A DNA stretch of 12,740 bases, taken from positions 1-12,740 of the forward strand of contig JANXZD010000418.1 of the NCBI GenBank assembly GCA_025355705.1. Direction: 5' to 3'. The notes beneath the pieces were generated by a model. That model saw nothing but the letters and a program-made list of their open reading frames with translations. It was not told the DNA's origin and searched no databases. The stretch is from Bacteroidota bacterium (GTDB taxonomy: Bacteria; Bacteroidota; Ignavibacteria; UBA10030; UBA8401). Below are positions 7,831 through 12,740 of this stretch, piece after piece. Position 1 is the stretch's first letter, and the number at the start of each line of letters is the position of its first letter. The position numbers were made by a program, and so were the translations under genes.

Positions 7831-7867
7831 CAAATGCCTCCTACCCTAGGGAGGCATTTGTGTTTTT
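7831..7867 (+). terminator. Hairpin terminator downstream of tRNA-Gly
   Basis: A perfect 11-bp inverted repeat pairs CAAATGCCTCC (7831-7841) with GGAGGCATTTG (7850-7860) across an 8-base loop. It is followed by TGTTTTT. It sits 65 bases after the tRNA on the same strand, with nothing else between. A termination role is therefore likely, although the stem is only moderately GC-rich and the T-tract is interrupted. Confidence 0.65.
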
Positions 7868-8075
7868 GTCACAAAAATGAATATGTAATGCTGTATCCCA
7901 TGTATTGTAATCTCTTTATCAGATTAGCATCTCAACACTGAGTAATTGTCAAAATTCGAGATATTTATACATCCGCTATTATTCTCAACTTTACCATTCA
8001 CCATCGTACATTCTTAAACGTTATAATCACTATATTAAAAGAGCCAAAATACAATGATTTTGAGTCCATATAGCA

Positions 8076-8093
8076 TGGCACTTCATTTGTGCC
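8076..8093 (+). promoter_or_regulatory. Small palindrome overlapping a sigma-54-like -24/-12 element upstream of the kinase
   Basis: TGGCAC (8076-8081) followed by TTG (8087-8089) matches the sigma-54 pattern in sequence and spacing, with GG and the -12 dinucleotide 10 bases apart. However, the -12 element reads GT where GC is normally found. The same bases form an inverted repeat, GGCAC (8077-8081) and GTGCC (8089-8093), so it may instead be an operator or hairpin. A start near 8100 would give a leader of about 70 bases before the kinase ATG. Confidence 0.25.
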
Positions 8094-8173
8094 TTACATT
8101 AAAAAAATCCTAAGATCTTCATTGTTTGCGGGACACGAATCCTCTTCAATCGAATGAAAAATTACGTAGGACA

Positions 8174-11100
8174 ATGGATAAACATACCATGACAAAAAAA
8201 ACATCAGATTTGCCTCTGCACACGGTGATTGTGTACAGCATCATTGGATACCTTTGGATTTTTCTCTCAGACTTGATCCTCTCACTGATAACATCGGAAA
8301 GTACAATGATAAATACTTTCCAAACATATAAAGGATTTTTGTTCGTTACGGTGACGGCAATTATTCTCTACATCATGTTAAAGCAGCGACTGCTAGTGAT
8401 AGAAAAGGAACGATCTGAACGGATCCAATCAGAAAATAAATTGAGCGAATCCGAAGAACGTTTTTCGAAATTTTTTTATGCCAATCCGGTTGCCATTATT
8501 ATCACTCGAAATAACGATGGGAAAATTATCGAAGTGAATCAGAGCTATCAAGCCCTGCTTGAATATTCTCGTGAGGAGCTGGTAGGGAACACAGTTTTTG
8601 ATCTTACGATCATTCAACGATTGAACAAATCCGTTTCAACCAGTGACCATGAGACGACACTGAAGACAAAGTCCGGGAAGTTATTGGTGGCAATATGTTC
8701 TGTTGACAGAATTGAATTAAACGGCGAAGAATGTTTGCTCTCGAGTTATTTGAACATCACCGATCGCAAACGTGCTGAAGAAGAGATTGCAAAGCTCAAC
8801 CGCTCAAACCGTGTTATGGCCGACATCAACCAATTGATCGTTCGATCAAAAGAGATCGATACGGTATTTCGAGAGGCGTGTTCCATTGCTGTTAACAACG
8901 GTAAATTCGTGATGGCTTGGATCGGAATAAAGAATGACACCACAAATACACTCGATGTGATTGCCCATGCCGGCATAACGGAAGATTATTTGAAGAAGAT
9001 CAATATTGATTTTCGTGATACTACACGATCAGGTGGACCAACAGGTCTCACGGTAAGAAAAGGGATCCATCATTTTACGGCGGATATTGAAACTGATCCA
9101 ACAATGGCACTATGGAGGACCGATGCATTGCAGTTAGGATTTAAATCTTCAGCAGCATTCCCACTCACCATAAAAGGGAAGGTTGTCGGTGCGTTTACAT
9201 TGTACGCCGGAGAGAAGAATTTCTTTACTGCTGACGAACTTGAACTGTTGGATGAACTTGCAATGGATATTTCCTTTGCAATGGAAGTCAATAGAATAGA
9301 AGTGGAGCGTCAAAAGATCGATGTTGCTCTTCACGAAAGTGAGAACCGTTATCGTACCATCGTTGAGTGGACTCCGGAGCCGACCTGCGTTGTTCGCAGC
9401 GGGAAATTTATTTATGTCAATCCTGCCATCGTTAAAATGTTTGGCTCTACCTCCGAGGAAGACCTTGTCGGTACATCCATTCTCGATAGGGTTCACCCGG
9501 ATTTTAAAAATATCATGCTAACGCGGTTAGAAAAAATTACCGACCATGTTGAAGACGATCCGATACTTCAAGAGAGACTTCTCAAAATGGATGGAACGAT
9601 TATTGACGTGGAAGTCCTGGGAACACCAATTGTGTACGATGGAGAACCGGCAATTCATGTTTCGATGCACGACATCACTCAGCTTAAGCAAGCAGAAATG
9701 ATGATACAACAGAGTGAACGGTTACTCAAAGAATCCCAACAAGTCTCAAGAATTGGCAGCTATACTCTCGATATTCATAATGGTGTTTGGAAAGGCTCGG
9801 ATGTCTTGAATGAATTATTTGGAATATCCGCCGACGATGATCATTCCATTCAGGGGTGGCTCTCAGTCATCCATCCAAACGATCAACAGATGATGTTGGA
9901 GTACTTTTCCAATGATGTTCTTGGAAAGTGTCTTCGATTTGATAAACAATATCGTATTATCGCAATAGATTCGAAAACAGAACGATGGGTTCATGTGATC
10001 GGTGAATTGGAGATCGATGCCGATGGTCACCCGATTACCCTGATCGGTACGATTCAGGATATCACCGATCGAAAATGGGCTGAAGAGACGTTGCGCGAAA
10101 GTGAGGAACGATTGCGTTTATCGCTGAAGGCGACAAATCAAGGAATGTATGATCTCAATATTCAAACCGGCGAGACGATCGTCAATGCTGAATATGCAAC
10201 AATGCTTGGATACGATCCTTCAACATTCGTCGAAACAAATGCATTCTGGGTCGAACGGCTTCATCCGGATGACAAAGGACGGACATCACAGGTCTATTCC
10301 GATTATATCGCCGGCACATTGAATGAGTACCGTGTTGAATTCAGACAGCGCACCAGTTCCGGAAGTTGGAAGTGGATCCTTTCGATTGGTAAGATCATTG
10401 ATTTTACTGATGACGGAAAGCCGCTTCGAATGCTCGGAACACATACTGATATTGACGATATGAAACGTGCCGAAGAAATGCAGCTATTGCAAACAACGGC
10501 CCTCGAATCAGCTGCAAATGGTATTATTATAACCGATCTGGAAGGACATATCGTTTGGACAAATACCTCATTTACAAGGATCACCGGGTATTCTGATCAT
10601 GAAGTGATTGGAGCAAACCCAAATCTGTTGAAGTCCGGAAAACATCCGAAAGAATTCTACGAACAAATGTGGAAGACCATCAAATCCGGCAGTATATGGA
10701 ATGGGATGGTGATCAATAAAAAGAAGGATGGAACATTCTACGATGATGAAATGACCATCACTCCTGTACGGAACAATAAAAACATCATCACTCATTTTGT
10801 TGCAGTGAAACAAGATGTGACGGAGCGGAACAAAGCAATGAAGCAGATCGAAGAACAAGCGATGTTCCTTAATGAAGCACACGAAGCGATCATTGTTAGG
10901 GATATGAACTATTCTGTTCTCTATTGGAACAAAGGTGCCGAACGATTGTTCGGATGGAATACAGAAGAGGCCATGGGGAAGGATGTTCGCACAATGGTCT
11001 ATCGGGAAGGGATAGACTATAGTAAACAAATGGATCAACTCTTTAGAGATGGAAATTATTCTGGAGAATTTCAATTACGTACCAAAGAGAATCATGCGAT

Positions 11101-12343
11101 CGATGTTAATGTCCGTTTGAATATGATCAATGATGCAGAAGGGCGACCGAAATCTATACTCTCCATGAACAACGACATCACAGAGAAGAAAAAGATAGAA
11201 GCGCAGTTCTTACGCACCCAACGGATGGGAAGTTTAGGAACACTTGCCGGAGGCATTGCGCACGATCTGAACAACGTTCTTGCCCCGATCTTGCTTGCGG
11301 TAGAATATTTAAAACGGACCTACGTGAACGCGAATTCGCAAAAGATACTTGAATCGGTCGAGTCCAGTACTCGCCGCGGCGCGGAGATCGTGAAACAGAT
11401 CCTTACATTTGCCAGGGGGATGGAGACCCAAAAGATCCTCATCCAACCGCGACATTTGATCAAAGAGATCGTCGGCATCTTCAAAGAAACATTTCCTCGC
11501 TCAATTACTATTAAGAGTGATATTCCGAATTCGATAAGTACGATCATGGGAGATCCGACACATTTCCATCAATTGATCATGAACCTTGGCGTGAATGCAC
11601 GCGACGCAATGCCGGATGGAGGGACGCTTTCAATCACTGCATCAAACGAAATGATCGATGATCAATATGTACGAATGAATATTGATGCTAAGGTTGGACA
11701 CTATGTGATGTTCAGCATAAAAGATACGGGAATGGGTATGTCGCCGCAGGTTCTCGATCATGTCTTTGAACCATTCTTTACGACAAAAGAAATTGGGAAG
11801 GGAACCGGTCTTGGGTTATCAACGGTGTACACGATCGTGAAGAGCCATCAGGGATTCATCAAAGTCCAGAGTGAAGTAGGAAAAGGTACAACATTCAACA
11901 TATTCTTGCCCGCATCAGATTCGACCCTTATGCCATCCGAAGAAAAAAATGAAATATTTGATCTAATTGGAAATGGTGAATTGATCTTGGTTGTAGATGA
12001 TGAGAAATCGATCCGTGAGGTGACGAAAGAGACACTTGAATCATATAATTACACTGTTATCACTGCGTCAGATGGCGCAGAAGGAGTTGCCCGATTTGCT
12101 GAACAACGACAGACGGTTGCTCTTGTATTAACAGATATGATGATGCCCATCATGGATGGGCACCACTTGATCATCACATTGCGGAAGATGGATCCGAATG
12201 TGAAGATCATTGCTTCCAGCGGACTGATCGATAAACCGAAGATTAGCGGCAGTAATCAGAAAGCGGTGAATGGCTTTATTGATAAACCGTACACTGCAGA
12301 AAAACTACTCAGACTAATATCAGATGTTTTAAAAGAGAAATAA
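8174..12343 (+). CDS. Membrane-bound hybrid sensor histidine kinase with six PAS domains, one GAF and a C-terminal receiver
   Basis: The ATG at 8174 (1,389 residues, weak TAGG just upstream) is the preferred start. The frame also opens with TTG at 8126, and ATG 8189 is a further alternative. Numbering below counts from 8126. Two transmembrane helices lie at about 32-55 and 68-86 with only a short loop between. PAS1 is about 105-215 (ends NITDRKRAEEE) and GAF about 225-393. PAS2 is about 405-520, PAS3 530-650, PAS4 657-780, PAS5 783-900 and PAS6 905-1022. The HisKA phospho-acceptor is His1046 in GGIAHDLNNVL. The ATPase shows Asn1153/Asn1157 (N box), DTGMGM from Asp1200 (G1), and GKGTGLGLS (G2). 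The receiver (about 1286-1402) has acidic Asp1291/1292, acceptor Asp1337 (TDMMMPIMDG), Ser1364 and Lys1387. All catalytic residues are present. No HPt or output domain follows. Sensing is probably cytoplasmic through PAS/GAF; the ligand is unknown. Confidence 0.94.
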   Translation: MDKHTMTKKTSDLPLHTVIVYSIIGYLWIFLSDLILSLITSESTMINTFQTYKGFLFVTVTAIILYIMLKQRLLVIEKERSERIQSENKLSESEERFSKFFYANPVAIIITRNNDGKIIEVNQSYQALLEYSREELVGNTVFDLTIIQRLNKSVSTSDHETTLKTKSGKLLVAICSVDRIELNGEECLLSSYLNITDRKRAEEEIAKLNRSNRVMADINQLIVRSKEIDTVFREACSIAVNNGKFVMAWIGIKNDTTNTLDVIAHAGITEDYLKKINIDFRDTTRSGGPTGLTVRKGIHHFTADIETDPTMALWRTDALQLGFKSSAAFPLTIKGKVVGAFTLYAGEKNFFTADELELLDELAMDISFAMEVNRIEVERQKIDVALHESENRYRTIVEWTPEPTCVVRSGKFIYVNPAIVKMFGSTSEEDLVGTSILDRVHPDFKNIMLTRLEKITDHVEDDPILQERLLKMDGTIIDVEVLGTPIVYDGEPAIHVSMHDITQLKQAEMMIQQSERLLKESQQVSRIGSYTLDIHNGVWKGSDVLNELFGISADDDHSIQGWLSVIHPNDQQMMLEYFSNDVLGKCLRFDKQYRIIAIDSKTERWVHVIGELEIDADGHPITLIGTIQDITDRKWAEETLRESEERLRLSLKATNQGMYDLNIQTGETIVNAEYATMLGYDPSTFVETNAFWVERLHPDDKGRTSQVYSDYIAGTLNEYRVEFRQRTSSGSWKWILSIGKIIDFTDDGKPLRMLGTHTDIDDMKRAEEMQLLQTTALESAANGIIITDLEGHIVWTNTSFTRITGYSDHEVIGANPNLLKSGKHPKEFYEQMWKTIKSGSIWNGMVINKKKDGTFYDDEMTITPVRNNKNIITHFVAVKQDVTERNKAMKQIEEQAMFLNEAHEAIIVRDMNYSVLYWNKGAERLFGWNTEEAMGKDVRTMVYREGIDYSKQMDQLFRDGNYSGEFQLRTKENHAIDVNVRLNMINDAEGRPKSILSMNNDITEKKKIEAQFLRTQRMGSLGTLAGGIAHDLNNVLAPILLAVEYLKRTYVNANSQKILESVESSTRRGAEIVKQILTFARGMETQKILIQPRHLIKEIVGIFKETFPRSITIKSDIPNSISTIMGDPTHFHQLIMNLGVNARDAMPDGGTLSITASNEMIDDQYVRMNIDAKVGHYVMFSIKDTGMGMSPQVLDHVFEPFFTTKEIGKGTGLGLSTVYTIVKSHQGFIKVQSEVGKGTTFNIFLPASDSTLMPSEEKNEIFDLIGNGELILVVDDEKSIREVTKETLESYNYTVITASDGAEGVARFAEQRQTVALVLTDMMMPIMDGHHLIITLRKMDPNVKIIASSGLIDKPKISGSNQKAVNGFIDKPYTAEKLLRLISDVLKEK

Positions 12344-12375
12344 ATTCTGTGGGCAATAATTGATAGTATGGTATG

Positions 12376-12406
12376 ACAGGAATACACAATAATGTGTTTC
12401 CTGTTT
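12376..12406 (+). other. Imperfect hairpin after the kinase gene
   Basis: ACAGGAA (12376-12382) and ACACA (12384-12388) pair with TGTGT (12393-12397) and TTCCTGT (12398-12404). This gives a 12-bp stem with one bulged T and an ATAA loop. Only a short TT tail follows, so it is a poor intrinsic terminator. It could protect the 3' end or act with the stronger hairpin further on. Confidence 0.4.
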
Positions 12407-12452
12407 CCGTCGCTTCAGGTTCAATACTCGTCTATCGTTTTGCTCAATCATC

Positions 12453-12482
12453 AAGGGAAAGTCTGAGTGCTTCCCCTTTTTT
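12453..12482 (+). terminator. Intrinsic terminator between kinase and response regulator genes
   Basis: AAGGGAAAG (12453-12461) pairs with CTTCCCC (12470-12476) and the first T residues, with one mismatch or bulge, around an 8-base loop. It is followed directly by T6 (12477-12482). It most likely ends the kinase transcript, so the response regulator would need its own promoter in the roughly 45 bases that follow. Confidence 0.7.
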
Positions 12483-12525
12483 ATGATGTTTTTAGTTCAC
12501 TAACTTTTGTATATTTATTCTACAT

Positions 12526-12740
12526 ATGGCAGAGAAAATTCTTGTCGTTGAAGACGACATTAATATAGAACAACTTGTTACATTTAAACTTAAGAATTCC
12601 GGTTTTCAGGTCCATATCGCACATAATGGAGTTGAAGCATTGGAGTTTTTGAAGAAGAATTCCGTCGATCTGGTTGTGACTGATATTATGATGCCTATTA
12701 TGGGAGGGAAAGAATTGGTGATGGAGCTGAAAAAAAATCC
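12526..12740 (+). CDS. Response regulator receiver protein (3' partial)
   Basis: The frame opens at ATG 12526 (MAEKILVVEDD) and runs off the right edge with 71 residues visible. It is a receiver domain: acidic pocket Glu9, Asp10 and Asp11, and phospho-acceptor Asp53 in VVTDIMMPIMGG. Gly is present where most receivers have Asp in the MDG turn. The conserved Thr/Ser and Lys lie outside the window, as does any output domain, so its class cannot be named. No clear Shine-Dalgarno sequence precedes the ATG; the upstream is AT-rich (TATATTTATTCTACAT), common in Bacteroidota. It lies downstream of the hybrid kinase on the same strand but behind a terminator. It may be a phosphorylation partner of that kinase, which is inference from proximity. 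Confidence 0.88.
   Translation, partial: MAEKILVVEDDINIEQLVTFKLKNSGFQVHIAHNGVEALEFLKKNSVDLVVTDIMMPIMGGKELVMELKKN

Larger units (their letters stand above)
7767..8173. other. Non-coding region between tRNA-Gly and the hybrid kinase gene
   Basis: About 400 bases contain no credible gene on either strand. They hold the tRNA-side hairpin terminator (7831-7866), then about 210 AT-rich bases in which I see no feature. A small palindrome with sigma-54-like spacing follows at 8076-8093, then the probable leader of the kinase mRNA. Stop codons are frequent in all frames I examined. No recombinase-associated repeat of the tRNA 3' end is visible. Confidence 0.6.

Noticed and set aside
8126..8173. TTG at 8126 as the kinase start
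   Set aside because: There is no Shine-Dalgarno sequence before it, and the 16 extra residues are polar and unlike a signal. ATG 8174 has a weak TAGG and leads quickly into the first membrane helix. It cannot be fully excluded.
7694..8173. Genomic island inserted at the tRNA-Gly gene
   Set aside because: No integrase, transposase or direct repeat of the tRNA 3' end is visible in the window, and the genes on both sides look like ordinary chromosomal genes.
9149..9496. Minus-strand open frame of 115 codons
   Set aside because: It is antisense to the GAF/PAS2 region of the kinase, with no independent coding evidence.
10568..11074. Minus-strand open frame of 168 codons
   Set aside because: It lies opposite conserved PAS5 and PAS6 coding sequence, and its product shows no domain or ribosome binding site.
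1..12740. CRISPR array, toxin-antitoxin or phage-defence locus
   Set aside because: No regularly spaced repeats and no recognisable defence, toxin or phage proteins were found on either strand.

Overview
The window looks like a chromosomal segment from a member of the Bacteroidota/Chlorobi group, most likely an Ignavibacteria-like lineage. This is an inference from gene families. The large secreted protease ends in a type IX secretion (T9SS) sorting domain with the motif NYPNPFNPSTKISY, and DUF5916 outer-membrane proteins and DUF2911 proteins are characteristic of this phylum. No ribosomal marker is present to fix the taxonomy. The DNA is moderately AT-rich, and no transposase, integrase, phage gene or CRISPR array is visible.

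Bases 1-3936 hold a plus-strand gene cluster. It starts with the 3'-terminal part of a DUF5916 gene (CBM9-like domain plus outer-membrane barrel) that runs in from outside the window. Seven bases later comes a full-length chromate-transporter-family gene (chrA). An exported Fe/Mn superoxide dismutase gene follows, its ATG overlapping the chrA stop (ATGA). A GC-rich hairpin with A and T tracts ends the cluster. ChrA plus superoxide dismutase resembles the chrA-chrC pairing of known chromate-resistance operons, so the cluster may handle an oxyanion together with oxidative stress.

Bases 3937-7532 are read from the minus strand. A REP-like nested palindrome separates the convergent units. Next come a secreted DUF2911 protein with a TPR-like tail, a clear minus-strand terminator, and an 844-residue secreted metalloprotease. 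The protease has a leishmanolysin (M8)-like active site: HEMGH, a distal His in a SHW motif, and an IMDP Met-turn. It ends in a T9SS sorting domain.

Bases 7533-8173 are mostly non-coding. They carry a tRNA-Gly(CCC), a downstream hairpin terminator, about 270 bases of AT-rich DNA with no gene, and a small palindrome that also resembles a sigma-54 promoter.

Bases 8174-12740 are a signalling region on the plus strand. A roughly 1,390-residue membrane hybrid histidine kinase contains two transmembrane helices, six PAS domains, one GAF, HisKA, HATPase and a receiver. It is followed by two hairpins, one a good terminator, and the start of a separate response-regulator gene that runs off the right edge. 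The hybrid kinase has no visible HPt or output domain, so its signal must leave through other proteins.
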